Source of the DNA: Aminomonas paucivorans DSM 12260 | GTDB taxonomy: Bacteria; Synergistota; Synergistia; Synergistales; Synergistaceae | Reading direction: 5' to 3' | Assembly (NCBI RefSeq): GCF_000165795.1 | Contig: NZ_CM001022.1 | Span: 1,178,001 to 1,242,000, forward strand | Length of the DNA: 64,000 nt | Shown here: positions 15,866 through 25,086 of the stretch, one piece after another | Layout of the letters: the number at the start of each line of letters is the position of its first letter | Position numbering within the stretch: position 1 is the stretch's first letter | Notes under the pieces: generated by a model | Seen by the model: only the letters and a program-made list of their open reading frames with translations | Database searches by the model: none | Told to the model about the DNA's origin: nothing | Position numbers and translations under genes: made by a program

Positions 15866-17209
15866 ATGGCCAAACAACCCACCCTCCGTTATCGCTGTGC
15901 AGCCTGCAGCTACCTGAGCCTGACCCCCGTGGGGCGCTGTCCCTCCTGCGGGGCCTGGGGCACCCTGGAACCGGAGGAGACCGCTCCGGTGCGGCTTCCC
16001 TCCCCCTCCCGTGGCCGCTCCAAGCCCATAGCCCTTCCCGATGCCCCCCCGGAGACTCGTGTTTCCAGCGGCTTGGAGGAGCTGGACCGGGTGCTGGGGG
16101 GCGGCTGGCTCGCCGGAGGGGTGGTGCTGCTGGGGGGAGAGCCTGGGGTGGGGAAGTCCACCCTCCTCCTTCAGTCCTGCTGCGCCATGGCAGAGACGGG
16201 GGAGAAGGTGCTCTACGTCTCCGGGGAGGAGTCCGCCTCCCAGTTGGCCCTTCGGGCCCGTCGCCTCGGTCTGGAGACGCGGAACCTGTCCCTGCTCAGC
16301 ACGGACGACGTGACGGAGGCCCTGGAGGAGGCGGACCCCTATGCCTTCGTGGTGTTCGACAGCGTCCAGGCCCTGAAGGACCCGGAGTCCACCGGCTGGC
16401 CCGGCTCCCCCCACCAGGTGCGCTCCGTGGCGGAACGGGTGCTGGCCTTCTCCAAGGGGCGACGAGTGCCCACGGTGCTGGTGGGACACATCACCAAGCA
16501 GGGGCAGATCGCGGGGCCCAAGCTGCTGGAACACCTGGTGGACGTGGTGCTCCTCTTCTGGGGGGAGAAGTCCTCCCGGAACCGGCTGCTCCGGGCGGAG
16601 AAGAACCGCTTCGGCAGCACCGACGAGCTGGGGGCCTTCGAGATGGGGGAGCGCGGCCTTTCCCCTCTTCTCGACCCGAGCCACCTCTACTGGAACGGGG
16701 AGGAGTCGGGGGTGCCTGGGGTGGCCCTGGGGGTTGTCCTGGAGGGCTCGCGTCCTCTGCTGACGGAGGTGCAGGCCCTGAGCTGTCCCTCTCCCTTCCC
16801 CTACCCCAAGCGCACCGCCCGGGGCATCGAGATGAACCGACTCCAGCTTCTCCTGGCGGTGTTGGAGCGACGCTGCGGCCTTTCCTCCCGCACCGGGGAC
16901 GTGTACCTCAACGTGGCGGGGGGGCTGGTGGTGCAGGACCCTGCGGCGGATCTGGCGGTGTGTCTGGCCCTGGCGGGGGCCCTTCGGGACCTGTCCCTGG
17001 ACGGGAAGACCTGTTTCGTGGGGGAGGTGGGGCTGGCGGGGGAAGTGCGCCCCGTGGCCCGGACCCTGGCCCGGCTGAAGGAGGCCGCCCGGTTCGGCTT
17101 CCGCCGGGCCTTCGTGAGCCGTCGGGGGCTGGATCGAGGGGAGACCTACCCCCTGGAGGTGGTCCCCGTGTCGAGCCTTTCGGAGGTGGTGAGGGCCGTG
17201 TTCCCCTGA
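15866..17209 (+). CDS. radA: RadA/Sms DNA repair protein
   Basis: A 447-residue RadA, the RecA-like helicase that helps branch migration in recombinational repair. The N-terminal zinc finger uses Cys11/Cys14/Cys25/Cys28. Walker A GEPGVGKST is at 91-99. The RadA-specific KNRFGS motif is present, followed by a Lon-like C-terminal domain (YLNVAGGLVVQDPAADLAV). Length and domain order are normal for the family. It is the first gene of a radA-nfeD-slipin operon and its stop overlaps the apparent nfeD start. Confidence 0.95.
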   Translation: MAKQPTLRYRCAACSYLSLTPVGRCPSCGAWGTLEPEETAPVRLPSPSRGRSKPIALPDAPPETRVSSGLEELDRVLGGGWLAGGVVLLGGEPGVGKSTLLLQSCCAMAETGEKVLYVSGEESASQLALRARRLGLETRNLSLLSTDDVTEALEEADPYAFVVFDSVQALKDPESTGWPGSPHQVRSVAERVLAFSKGRRVPTVLVGHITKQGQIAGPKLLEHLVDVVLLFWGEKSSRNRLLRAEKNRFGSTDELGAFEMGERGLSPLLDPSHLYWNGEESGVPGVALGVVLEGSRPLLTEVQALSCPSPFPYPKRTARGIEMNRLQLLLAVLERRCGLSSRTGDVYLNVAGGLVVQDPAADLAVCLALAGALRDLSLDGKTCFVGEVGLAGEVRPVARTLARLKEAARFGFRRAFVSRRGLDRGETYPLEVVPVSSLSEVVRAVFP

Positions 17210-18540
17210 AGCGCAGGCTGAGAGCGGGATTCCTGACGATTCTGTTGTGGGCCGTCCCCGCCTGGGGTGGGGAGGTCTGGGTCACCCGCCTGGACGGGGT
17301 GGTGGGGGTGGCCCTGGAGGAGCACCTGGACACGACCCTTCGCCGGGCCCGGGAGGAACGGGTCCACCTTCTGGTGGTGGAGCTGGACACCCCCGGGGGG
17401 CTGGTGGCCTCCATGAACGCCATGGCCCGGGCCATCGCCGGGTCCTCCGTCCCCGTGGCGGTGTGGGTGGGGCCCTCCGGGGCCCGGGCCGCTTCCGCGG
17501 GGGCCTTCCTCGTCCAGGCAGCCCACGTGGCTGCCCTGGCCCCGGGGACCCACCTGGGGGCCGCACACCCCGTGGGTCTGGGGGGCAAGGACCTGGAGTC
17601 CAAGGAACTGGACCGAAAGATCGTAAACGACCTTTCCGCCCGGATGCGGGCTCTCGCCCAGGAGCGGGGGCGCAACCCCGAAATGGCCGCCCGGATGGTG
17701 GGGGAGAGTGTTTCCCTCACCGCCCGGGAGGCCCTGAAAGAGCGAGTGGTGGATGCTCTGACGGCGGATGTCCCTGCGCTGCTTCGGGACGTGGAGGGAC
17801 GCACGGTGGTCCTCCAGGGGGGGCGGGCCGTGGAGCTGCATCCCCGGGGTCAACGGATCGTTTCCGTCCCCCTGCCCCTGCGCCTCAAGCTGCTGGAGGC
17901 GGTATCCCGACCGGACGTGGCGGCCCTGGCTCTCTCCGCGGGGGTCTTCGCCCTGATCCTGGAGGCCTCCGCGCCGGGGGGGTATCTGTTCGGTACCGCC
18001 GGGGTGCTGCTCCTGCTGGTGGCGTCCTACGGCCTCAAGGTGCTCCCGGTGAACCTGGCGGGGGTGGCGCTGCTTCTGGCGGGGGTGGGCATCCTGGCGG
18101 CGGACCTGTTCGTGGGAGGGGTGGGAGTCTTGAGCCTTCTGGGAATCGGCGCGCTGGGAATGGGGGCCCTGCTGTCCTTCCGGGCTCCGGGAGGGGAGCT
18201 GCTGCCTCCCTCCTCCCCGTCCCTGTACGTGGTCTTGGCCCTGCTGGGACTGTGCTTTGCCGTTGTCCTCCGGGCGGTGTGGCGTGCCCAGCGGAAGCGC
18301 CCCACCTCGGGGGTGGAGGAGCTGACCCAGGCCTCCGCCCGGGTGGTAGTGGCCCTGGACCCGGAGGGCATGGTGCTGCACCGGGGGGAGCTGTGGAAGG
18401 CCCGTCTGCGGGAGGGCGGTTTTGCCCATGTGGGGGAGGAGGTTCGGGTGGTGGAGGTTCGGGGTCTGCTGTTGGAGGTGGAGTCCTTGTCCCCGGTGGA
18501 GGGGAAGGACCCGGTTTCGGATGAGGAGGGAAGCCCATGA
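17206..18540 (+). CDS. NfeD family membrane serine protease (nodulation-competitiveness type)
   Basis: A 444-residue long-form NfeD. A signal peptide is followed by a ClpP-like 1510-N protease domain with the [15 protein letters not shown] block that carries the catalytic Ser, four to five hydrophobic segments (about residues 235-340), and a C-terminal OB-fold NfeD domain ([23 protein letters not shown]). The family cleaves or regulates the partner stomatin, encoded next. No ATG, GTG or TTG lies before the signal peptide in this frame. The only fitting start is CTG 17206, which overlaps the radA stop (CTGA), with a GAGGG about 10 bases upstream. Confidence 0.83.
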   Translation: MKRRLRAGFLTILLWAVPAWGGEVWVTRLDGVVGVALEEHLDTTLRRAREERVHLLVVELDTPGGLVASMNAMARAIAGSSVPVAVWVGPSGARAASAGAFLVQAAHVAALAPGTHLGAAHPVGLGGKDLESKELDRKIVNDLSARMRALAQERGRNPEMAARMVGESVSLTAREALKERVVDALTADVPALLRDVEGRTVVLQGGRAVELHPRGQRIVSVPLPLRLKLLEAVSRPDVAALALSAGVFALILEASAPGGYLFGTAGVLLLLVASYGLKVLPVNLAGVALLLAGVGILAADLFVGGVGVLSLLGIGALGMGALLSFRAPGGELLPPSSPSLYVVLALLGLCFAVVLRAVWRAQRKRPTSGVEELTQASARVVVALDPEGMVLHRGELWKARLREGGFAHVGEEVRVVEVRGLLLEVESLSPVEGKDPVSDEEGSP

Positions 18541-19325
18541 TCTTCGATCTGTTCAGCCTGTTGTGGGAGGCGGGGACCAGCCTGGTGGGGCTGCTCCTGG
18601 TTCTGATGTTCCTGGGGGCGGCGGTGAAGGTGGTTCCGGAGTACCAGCGGGCGGTGGTGTTTCGCCTGGGGCGTCTGGTGGGGGGGAAGGGGCCGGGGCT
18701 CATTCTGGTGATCCCCGTGGTGGACCGGGTGCTTCGGGTGGACCTGCGGGTGGTGACCCTGGACGTGCCGGTGCAGGAGGTGATCACCCGGGACAACGTG
18801 CCCATCAAGGTGAACGCGGTGGTGTATTTCCGGGTCATGGACCCCTCCCGGTCGGTGGTGGAGGTGGAGAACTACATCATGGCCACCAGCCAGCTCTCCC
18901 AGACCACCCTGCGGTCCGTCATCGGTCGGTCGGAGCTGGACGAGGTGCTCTCCGCCCGGGACAAGATCAACCTGGAGCTGCAGCAGATCATCGACGAGCG
19001 CACGGATCCCTGGGGGATCAAGGTCAGCGCCGTGGAGGTGAAGGAGCTGGAGCTGCCCGAGGGGATGAAGCGGGCCATGGCGCGGCAGGCGGAGGCGGAG
19101 CGGGAGCGGCGGGCCAAGGTCATCGCCGCGGAGGGGGAACTTCAGGCGGCGGAGAAGCTCTTCCAGGCGGCGGAGGTGATGGACCGGTCGCCGGTGACGC
19201 TGCAGCTTCGGTACCTCCAGACCCTGCGGGAGGTGGCCAGCGAGAAGAACTCCACCACCATCTTCCCCCTGCCCATCGACCTGTTGCGACCCTTTCTGAA
19301 GAAGGCGGAACGTCCGGAGGACTGA
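18537..19325 (+). CDS. slipin (stomatin/SPFH family) membrane protein
   Basis: A 262-residue SPFH-domain protein of the bacterial slipin group. One N-terminal membrane segment (residues 8-30) is followed by [20 protein letters not shown], the conserved [21 protein letters not shown] block and a long charged helix rich in Ala/Glu/Arg (about 175-215). Slipins scaffold membrane microdomains and occur as operon partners of NfeD proteases. Its ATG overlaps the nfeD stop (ATGA), so the two are likely made together. It is the last gene of the operon. Confidence 0.9.
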   Translation: MIFDLFSLLWEAGTSLVGLLLVLMFLGAAVKVVPEYQRAVVFRLGRLVGGKGPGLILVIPVVDRVLRVDLRVVTLDVPVQEVITRDNVPIKVNAVVYFRVMDPSRSVVEVENYIMATSQLSQTTLRSVIGRSELDEVLSARDKINLELQQIIDERTDPWGIKVSAVEVKELELPEGMKRAMARQAEAERERRAKVIAAEGELQAAEKLFQAAEVMDRSPVTLQLRYLQTLREVASEKNSTTIFPLPIDLLRPFLKKAERPED

Positions 19326-19350
19326 ACCCGCAAGGGGAGGCGGAACTGCC

Positions 19351-19376
19351 GGGAGGAGGCCCTCGGGCCTCCTCCC
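19351..19376 (+). terminator. GC-rich hairpin after the slipin gene
   Basis: Perfect 12-base inverted repeat (GGGAGGAGGCCC at 19351-19362, its complement at 19365-19376). No U-run follows directly, so it may be a weak terminator or a 3' stabilising stem. A second small CCCAC-TTC-GTGGG hairpin overlaps its end. Confidence 0.5.
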
Positions 19377-19401
19377 ACTTCGTGGGAGCCCTTCCGTCTT
19401 T

Positions 19402-19430
19402 TTGCGCCCCCCGGGGAGGCTGGCTATAAT
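19402..19430 (+). promoter_or_regulatory. strong sigma-70 promoter of leuS
   Basis: TTGCGC (19402-19407), a 17-base spacer and a perfect TATAAT (19425-19430). The leader to the leuS ATG is only about 45 bases, too short for a T-box. Confidence 0.75.
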
Positions 19431-19482
19431 GGGGCGAACTCGACTTGGAGCGGGTCATCACGGGACGGAGGCGAAGCTAGCC

Positions 19483-21972
19483 ATGGCGTACGATTTCGGG
19501 TCCATCGAGCCCAAGTGGCAACGAACCTGGGCGGAGCAGGGAGTCTTCCACGTGGAGAAGGACGGGAAGGGTCCCAAGTTCTACTGTCTGGAGATGTTCC
19601 CCTACCCCAGCGGCGCCCTGCACATGGGGCACCTGCGGAACTATTCCATCGGGGACCTCCTGGCCCGGTTCCTGCGGATGCAGGGGTACAACGTGCTGTA
19701 CCCCATCGGGTTCGATGCCTTCGGGCTGCCCGCGGAGAACGCGGCGCTCAAATACGGGGTTCAACCCTCCGAGTGGACCTGGAAAAACATCGACCACATG
19801 ACGGAACAGCTCCATCGTATGGGGTGCAGCTACGACTGGCGCCGTCGGGTGGAGACCTGCAACCCCGACTACTACCGCTGGACCCAGTGGCTCTTCCTCC
19901 AGTTCTTCAAGAAGGGCCTGGCCTACCGCAAGCACGCCCCGGTGAACTGGTGCGATTCCTGCCAGACCGTGTTGGCCAACGAGCAGGTCATCGACGGGGG
20001 ACACTGCTGGCGCTGCGGCACCGCCGTGAAGAAACGGGGTCTGGAGCAGTGGTTCCTGCGCACCACCGACTATGCCCAGGAGCTGCTGGATTGCCTGGAC
20101 GAGCTGCCCGGGTGGCCCGAGCGGGTCAAAATCATGCAGAAGAACTGGATCGGCCGGTCCGAGGGGGTGCGCCTGTCCTTCCGCATCGAGGGTACGGATC
20201 TGGACATGGAGGCCTTCACCACCCGCATCGACACCATCTATGGGGTCACCTTCGCGGCCCTGGCGGCGGAGAACCCCCTGGTGGAGGAGCTGGCGAAGCG
20301 CTCTCCCCGGGGCGAGGAGATCCGGGCCTTCGTGCGGAAGGTGGTCCACCAGAGCGAGATCGACCGCACCGCCGTGGGAGGGGAGAAGCTGGGGATGGAC
20401 ACGGGCTTCTTCGTCCTCAATCCGGTGAACGGGGAGCGGATCCCCCTGTGGATCGCCAACTACATCCTCATGGACTACGGCACCGGCGCCATCATGGGGG
20501 TCCCTGCCCACGACCAGCGGGACTTCGAGTTCGCCCGCAAGTACGCCATCCCGGTGATCCCGGTGATCCGTCCCGCCGACGGCCCCGTGCCCGACGGAGA
20601 CGCCCTGGAGGCGGCCTTCGAGGCCGACGGGGTGCAGTGCAACTCCGGCTCCTTCGACGGGATGCCCACCGCCGAGGCCCTGTCCGCCATGAGCCGGTGG
20701 TTCGAGGAGCAGGGCTGGGGCAAGCGGGAGGTGAACTACCGCCTCCGGGACTGGCTTATCTCCCGGCAGCGCTACTGGGGAGCCCCCATTCCGGTGGTGA
20801 CCTGCGAGAAGTGCGGCATCGTCCCGGTGCCGGAGGACCAGCTCCCGGTGCTGCTGCCCATGGACGTGAAGGTCCTGGAGGGAGGCGGCACCCCCCTGCC
20901 CGGGGCGACGGAGTGGGTCCACACCACCTGCCCCCGCTGTGGCGGCCCGGCGGTGCGGGAGACGGACACCATGGACACCTTCATCTGCTCGTCCTGGTAC
21001 TTCCTGCGCTATACCTCCCCCTGGACGGACGCGGAGCCCTTCGCCCACGACGACGCGGCCTACTGGATGCCCGTGGACCAGTACATCGGGGGCATCGAAC
21101 ATGCCTGCCTGCACCTGATCTACGCCCGGTTCTTCACCAAGGTCTGCTCCGACCTGGGCCTCCTGCCCCAGACCGTCCGGGAGCCCTTCACCAACCTCCT
21201 CACCCAGGGAATGGTCCTCAAGGAAGGCACCAAGATGTCCAAGTCCAAGGGGAACGTGGTGGACCCGGACGAGATCATCCGGCGCTACGGGGCGGACACG
21301 GCGCGCCTGTTCATCCTCTTCGCCTCCCCGCCGGAGAAGGACCTGGACTGGTCCGACAAGGGAGTGGAGGGGGCCCACCGCTTCCTGGGGCGGGTGCACC
21401 GGCTGGTGGAGGACCGCCTGGAGGGGTTGCGCGCCGCCGGGGCTCCCCTGGCGTCCTCGGACCTCCCCCGTCGGGAGGACCGGGACCTCAAGCGCCTGAT
21501 CCACGGCACCATCGACCGGGTCACCCGGGACATCCGGGACGAGCGGCAGTTCAACACCGCCGTGGCCCGGCTTATGGAGCTTTCCAACGCCCTGGGGGCC
21601 TTCAAACCCGCCGACGGGACCGCCTGGAGGGTGCTACGGGAAGGGGTGGAGACCCTGCTGGTGTGCCTTTCTCCCTTCACCCCCCACCTGTGCGAGGAGC
21701 TGTGGCAGATGTTGGGACACCAGGATCTCCTGGCCCGGCACCCCTGGCCCCAGGTGGACCGGACCGCCCTGGCGGCGGAGGTGGTGACGGTGGTGCTTCA
21801 GGTGAACGGCAAGGTCCGGGAGCAGCTGGAGATGCCCGCGGGGCTTTCCCGGGAGGCCCTGCAGGAGCAGGTGCTGGCCCACGAGGCGGTGGCGGCCCGG
21901 CTTGCGGGCAAGGAGATCCTCAAGGTCATCGCCGTGCCGGACAAGTTGGTGAACGTGGTGGTGAAGCCCTAG
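19483..21972 (+). CDS. leuS: leucyl-tRNA synthetase
   Basis: An 829-residue class I synthetase charging tRNA-Leu. The HIGH-type motif is PSGALHMGHLRN near residue 45. An editing (CP1) domain spans roughly 220-410, a zinc-type CxxC...CxxC is seen (VTCEKCGI and TTCPRCGG), and the KMSKS loop is GTKMSKSKGN near residue 585. Start ATG 19483 gives the usual MAYDF N-terminus with GGAGG upstream; an in-frame upstream extension has no conservation. It forms an operon with holA, whose GTG overlaps its stop. Confidence 0.95.
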   Translation: MAYDFGSIEPKWQRTWAEQGVFHVEKDGKGPKFYCLEMFPYPSGALHMGHLRNYSIGDLLARFLRMQGYNVLYPIGFDAFGLPAENAALKYGVQPSEWTWKNIDHMTEQLHRMGCSYDWRRRVETCNPDYYRWTQWLFLQFFKKGLAYRKHAPVNWCDSCQTVLANEQVIDGGHCWRCGTAVKKRGLEQWFLRTTDYAQELLDCLDELPGWPERVKIMQKNWIGRSEGVRLSFRIEGTDLDMEAFTTRIDTIYGVTFAALAAENPLVEELAKRSPRGEEIRAFVRKVVHQSEIDRTAVGGEKLGMDTGFFVLNPVNGERIPLWIANYILMDYGTGAIMGVPAHDQRDFEFARKYAIPVIPVIRPADGPVPDGDALEAAFEADGVQCNSGSFDGMPTAEALSAMSRWFEEQGWGKREVNYRLRDWLISRQRYWGAPIPVVTCEKCGIVPVPEDQLPVLLPMDVKVLEGGGTPLPGATEWVHTTCPRCGGPAVRETDTMDTFICSSWYFLRYTSPWTDAEPFAHDDAAYWMPVDQYIGGIEHACLHLIYARFFTKVCSDLGLLPQTVREPFTNLLTQGMVLKEGTKMSKSKGNVVDPDEIIRRYGADTARLFILFASPPEKDLDWSDKGVEGAHRFLGRVHRLVEDRLEGLRAAGAPLASSDLPRREDRDLKRLIHGTIDRVTRDIRDERQFNTAVARLMELSNALGAFKPADGTAWRVLREGVETLLVCLSPFTPHLCEELWQMLGHQDLLARHPWPQVDRTALAAEVVTVVLQVNGKVREQLEMPAGLSREALQEQVLAHEAVAARLAGKEILKVIAVPDKLVNVVVKP

Positions 21973-22937
21973 TGCCCCACGTGGTGTTGCTGGTCTCCTC
22001 GGGCAGCGGCCGTCGCCGTCTGCTGGAGGAGACCCTGGCGAGGCTTGCAGGGCCCGACTCGGAGGTGCTCTCCGCGCGGGAAGGGGAGACGTGGGTTTCC
22101 CTTTTGGCGGACAACCTCTCCGGGGGGCTTTTCGACGAGCGTCGGATCGTGGTGGTGGACGGGGCCCAGGAACTGGGCCCCCTGCCCCCCGCCTGCGTCG
22201 CTCTCCTGGAACCCCCCGAAGCCTCCACCACCCTGGTGCTGCTGTACGAACAGGATCCGGGCAAGGCGCTTCCGCCGGAGGCCCGGGAGCGGATCGTCCG
22301 GGTGGAGAGCCGTCCCCTGCCTCGTTTCGGCCGGGAGCGGCTGGACTGGATCGAGGGGATCGCCCGGGAGGAGGGGGTGCGCCTGGAGCCGGGGGCACTG
22401 GCCCTGCTCTCCGAGGCCTTCGAGGACCCGGGGGAGCTGGCCATGGAGGTGCGCAAGCTGGCCTTGCTGGGGGAGACGGTGGGGGAGGAACAGGTTCGAG
22501 CCCTGTGCCTGGGAGACGGGAGCCGCCTTCTGGTGCAGTTTCTGGACCACCTCTGCCGAGGGCAGGCTGTTCCCGCCCTGGCCTGTCTGGAGGGGCTTCG
22601 GCGCCGGGACGAGGTGATTCCCGTGCTGGCGGCTCTGCACAACCGCTTTCGCCTGGCCTGGTGGGGGGCCCGGTTCCCCAGGAGGTCCGGCCAGGTGGAG
22701 CGGTTCCTGAAGGCCCGGCCCTACGCCTGGAAGCTGGCCCAGCAGGCGGGGGCCCGGTATGGCCTGGCGGCCCTCACCCGCTTTACCGGAGACCTCATCG
22801 GGCTCAACCTGCAGGAGAAGACCGGCCAGGGAACCGGTTGGGCGGGGGTGGAGCTGGCGGTGCAGGGGCTGCTTCGGGCAAGAAAAAACGAGGGATCCCG
22901 CGGGCATCCCTCGTCCATGGCAGCCGTTCGTCGGTAA
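21972..22937 (+). CDS. holA: DNA polymerase III delta subunit (clamp-loader)
   Basis: A 321-residue HolA-like protein. The N-terminal RecA-fold part shows LVSSGSGRRRLLEETL and RRIVVVDGAQEL, a middle part carries FEDPGELAMEVRKLALLGE, and the C-terminal helical part has VLAALHNRFRLAWWGARF. HolA opens the beta clamp in the gamma complex. Sequence identity in this family is low, so the call rests on the domain pattern and length. GTG 21972 overlaps the leuS TAG. The 3' end of the coding region contains the rpsT terminator of the other strand. Confidence 0.8.
   Translation: MPHVVLLVSSGSGRRRLLEETLARLAGPDSEVLSAREGETWVSLLADNLSGGLFDERRIVVVDGAQELGPLPPACVALLEPPEASTTLVLLYEQDPGKALPPEARERIVRVESRPLPRFGRERLDWIEGIAREEGVRLEPGALALLSEAFEDPGELAMEVRKLALLGETVGEEQVRALCLGDGSRLLVQFLDHLCRGQAVPALACLEGLRRRDEVIPVLAALHNRFRLAWWGARFPRRSGQVERFLKARPYAWKLAQQAGARYGLAALTRFTGDLIGLNLQEKTGQGTGWAGVELAVQGLLRARKNEGSRGHPSSMAAVRR
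22883..22913 (-). terminator. intrinsic terminator of rpsT, inside holA
   Basis: On the minus strand a CGAGGGAT...ATCCCTCG hairpin (22913-22889) is followed by six U (22888-22883). It lies in the last 55 bases of the holA coding region on the opposite strand. Confidence 0.8.
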
Positions 22938-22949
22938 GGCCCGGAAGAA

Positions 22950-23228
22950 CTAAGCCTGAGCCGTCTTCAGGAGAACGTGAACCTTGGCGGCGACACCCGA
23001 CTTCCGCCGGGCTGCGGTGTTGCGGTGGATCACGCCCTTGACCACTGCCTTGTCCAGGACGCTCTGGGCTTCCACCAGGCGCTTGCCTGCCAGATCCTTG
23101 TCCCCTTGGGCCACCGCTTCCAGGACCTTCTTCACCGCGTTCTTGCAGCGGGTCTTCCAAAAACGGTTGTACAGGCGGTTCCGCTCGGCCACCAGGACCC
23201 TCTTTGCCGCGGATTTCTTGTTCGGCAC
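22950..23228 (-). CDS. rpsT: 30S ribosomal protein S20
   Basis: A 92-residue S20, which binds 16S rRNA in the 30S body. The N-terminus PNKKSAAKRVLVAERNRLYN and the C-terminal GVIHRNTAARRKSGVAAKV are typical. The start is GTG 23228: AAGGAGGTGA lies 5 bases upstream, whereas the GTG 9 bases earlier overlaps that site. It is monocistronic, with its own promoter (23290-23261) facing the rpmH promoter and a terminator inside holA. Confidence 0.95.
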   Translation of the reverse strand: MPNKKSAAKRVLVAERNRLYNRFWKTRCKNAVKKVLEAVAQGDKDLAGKRLVEAQSVLDKAVVKGVIHRNTAARRKSGVAAKVHVLLKTAQA

Positions 23229-23260
23229 TGCCGTCACCTCCTTTTTCCGAAACGCATTGG

Positions 23261-23342
23261 ATCATAGCATACCCGACCGGGGCGGGGCAACCGCGGAGGG
23301 AGCTCCGCGCGGTTGCCCCGTTTCGGCGGCCTGTGCTATAGT
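23261..23342. promoter_or_regulatory. mirror-image divergent promoters of rpsT and rpmH on an inverted repeat
   Basis: Minus strand: TTGCCC (23290-23285), 18 bases, TATGAT (23266-23261) for rpsT. Plus strand: TTGCCC (23313-23318), 18 bases, TATAGT (23337-23342) for the rpmH cluster. Both -35 boxes sit inside the arms of a perfect 12-base inverted repeat, GGGGCAACCGCG at 23284-23295 and its complement at 23308-23319. Confidence 0.65.
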
Positions 23343-23402
23343 ATCAAGGCTTTTCCGAAAGGGTCCATGCGCGTCACCACGTCGAAACGGGAGGTGTCAC
23401 CA

Positions 23403-23537
23403 GTGAAACGGACGTATCAGCCGCACAACGTTCCCCGGAAGCGTTCCATGGGCTTTCTGGAGCGTTCCGCTTCCCCCAGCGGCCGCAACATCCTGCGCAA
23501 CCGGCGCCGCAAGGGCCGCAAGCGCCTCGCCGTCTAG
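23403..23537 (+). CDS. rpmH: 50S ribosomal protein L34
   Basis: A 44-residue L34 with the standard KRTYQPHNVPRKRSMGFLER start and an Arg/Lys-rich tail. GTG 23403 is chosen because it gives the conserved N-terminus and has GGGAGGTG upstream. It opens the conserved rpmH-rnpA-yidD-yidC-khpB cluster near replication origins; no dnaA or origin is in the window on its other side, where rpsT, holA and leuS are found instead. Confidence 0.95.
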   Translation: MKRTYQPHNVPRKRSMGFLERSASPSGRNILRNRRRKGRKRLAV

Positions 23538-23543
23538 CTTCCC

Positions 23544-24050
23544 GTGCCCAGCGAACCGCAAGGCGAAGCCGCGGATCACGGCGAAGCTCGATTCGGATTT
23601 TCCCGGGCTCTCCGCCTGAAGCGGGGATGGGAGTTCGACCTCGTATTCCGCACCGGCCGTCGAGCCCATGGCGAGCTGGTGCGGTTGTTCTTTGTGGAGA
23701 GGCCCGGAGAGGCCACCCAGGTGGGGGTTACCGTGGGGCGCAAGGTGGGCAAGGCGGTCTTCCGCGTTCGGGGTCGTCGATGGATGCGGGAATCCTTTCG
23801 CCGCCTTCTTCCCTGGGTGCGCCCGGGGTTCTGGGTCGTGGCCTCCCTCCGGGAACGAGGCTTGGCGGTGGGGGCGAGGCCCGTATATCGGGAGATGGCC
23901 CGTCTGTTCCGTCAGGCGGGATTGCTCCGAGAGGATTGGCCCGGAGAGGATTGGGACGTGGACCGTGGAGAAAGTCGGTCTGCCCGCCCGGATGGCCATG
24001 GGGGCGGTGCGGTTCTACCAGAGATGGATCTCCCCGCTTCTGGGGGATAA
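23544..24050 (+). CDS. rnpA: ribonuclease P protein component
   Basis: A 168-residue RnpA, the protein subunit of RNase P that matures tRNA 5' ends. The core includes [46 protein letters not shown] (the RNR-type arginine-rich helix) and a central strand [11 protein letters not shown]. It is longer than most family members because of an N-terminal extension of about 18 residues and a C-terminal tail of about 40. The tail overlaps yidD by 86 bases, as in many bacteria. The GTG start is 6 bases after rpmH. Confidence 0.9.
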   Translation: MPSEPQGEAADHGEARFGFSRALRLKRGWEFDLVFRTGRRAHGELVRLFFVERPGEATQVGVTVGRKVGKAVFRVRGRRWMRESFRRLLPWVRPGFWVVASLRERGLAVGARPVYREMARLFRQAGLLREDWPGEDWDVDRGESRSARPDGHGGGAVLPEMDLPASGG

Positions 24051-24246
24051 CTGTCGCTTCCACCCCACCTGTTCCCAGTACATGGTGGAGGCGTTGGGGC
24101 GTTTTGGCCTCCTGAAGGGTCTGTGGCTGGGGACGGCGAGGATCCTGCGCTGCGGTCCCTGGCACCCGGGAGGGTACGATCCGGTGCCGGAGGTCTGGCC
24201 CCGAAGGGGCGGGCCACCGGGCCCACGACATGAACGAGGAAGGTGA
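23965..24246 (+). CDS. yidD: YidD, membrane protein insertion efficiency factor
   Basis: A 93-residue YidD. The signature is complete: [23 protein letters not shown], with the two conserved Cys, then [31 protein letters not shown]. It sits at the inner membrane and aids YidC-dependent insertion. The start GTG 23965 lies within rnpA; ATG 23992 or 23998 are alternatives, and the conserved part begins only after these. Confidence 0.88.
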   Translation: MEKVGLPARMAMGAVRFYQRWISPLLGDNCRFHPTCSQYMVEALGRFGLLKGLWLGTARILRCGPWHPGGYDPVPEVWPRRGGPPGPRHERGR

Positions 24247-24252
24247 ACGCCC

Positions 24253-25047
24253 TTGGGCTCGCTTTGGAACGCTGCCGGGAACCTCATGCTCGGCACGCTC
24301 AATTTCTTCTACGGACTGACCCACTCCTACGGCCTGGCCATCATCCTGCTCACCCTGGCCGTGCGGGTGCTGCTCCACCCCCTTTCCCACAAACAGCTCA
24401 TGAGCATGCAGCGCATGCAGAAGATCCAGCCCCGCCTGAAGGTGATCCAGGAGAAGTACGCCGGGGACAAGGAGAAGCTGAACCAGGAGATGATGAAGCT
24501 CTACAAGGAGAACGGGGTGAACCCCGCGGCGGGCTGCATGCCCCTGCTGGTGCAGCTCCCCATCTTCATCCTCCTGTACCGGGTCCTGATGCAATACGAC
24601 TTCGCCAAGGCCACCTTCCTGGGGGTAGGCCTGGACACCAGCGCCCTGGGGGCTCTGGCCGCTGCGGTGGGGATGCCCGTCAAGAACGCCAGCTTCGGTT
24701 CGGTACTCCAGGGATTGGCAGCCCACCCCGAAGGGCTGATGCGCCTGGACCTCTACGGTCCCGTGGTGATCCTTATCGTCCTGGTGGGTTTTCTCACCTG
24801 GTTCCAGCAGCGCCTGAGTTCCGCCAACAACCCCCAGATGGCCTTCCTTAACTGGTTCATGCCCCTGTTCATGTCCTTCATCTGCCTGAGCCTTCCCGGG
24901 GGAGTCATGCTCTACTGGGGTTCCTCCTCCTTCATCAGCGTGGCCCAGCAGTGGAGGGTGATGCACAAGGCGGAGCAGGAAATGCAGGTCAAGCCCACGC
25001 TCCACAAGAACAAGCCCGAGGAAGCCGGAGCGGGCAAGGACGACTAG
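24253..25047 (+). CDS. yidC: membrane protein insertase YidC (Oxa1 type, short form)
   Basis: A 264-residue YidC/Oxa1 insertase with five hydrophobic segments. The first TM is followed by VRVLLHPLSHKQLMSMQRMQKIQPRLK and GCMPLLVQLPIFILLYRVLM, both typical. It lacks the large periplasmic P1 domain of proteobacterial YidC, so it is the short Oxa1-like form. The hydrophilic-groove arginine lies in LAVRVLLHP. The apparent start is TTG 24253 with GAGGAAGG upstream. It is followed by khpB. Confidence 0.93.
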   Translation: MGSLWNAAGNLMLGTLNFFYGLTHSYGLAIILLTLAVRVLLHPLSHKQLMSMQRMQKIQPRLKVIQEKYAGDKEKLNQEMMKLYKENGVNPAAGCMPLLVQLPIFILLYRVLMQYDFAKATFLGVGLDTSALGALAAAVGMPVKNASFGSVLQGLAAHPEGLMRLDLYGPVVILIVLVGFLTWFQQRLSSANNPQMAFLNWFMPLFMSFICLSLPGGVMLYWGSSSFISVAQQWRVMHKAEQEMQVKPTLHKNKPEEAGAGKDD

Positions 25048-25086
25048 ACGGCCTCAAGAGCGGCGTTCGCAAGGGGAGGCGATGGA

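Noticed and set aside
19515-21971. Long open frame on the plus strand that continues into holA, overlapping leuS
   Set aside because: The upstream part is a shadow of leuS: Gly/Pro/Arg-rich composition with no family pattern; only the part after 21972 reads as HolA.
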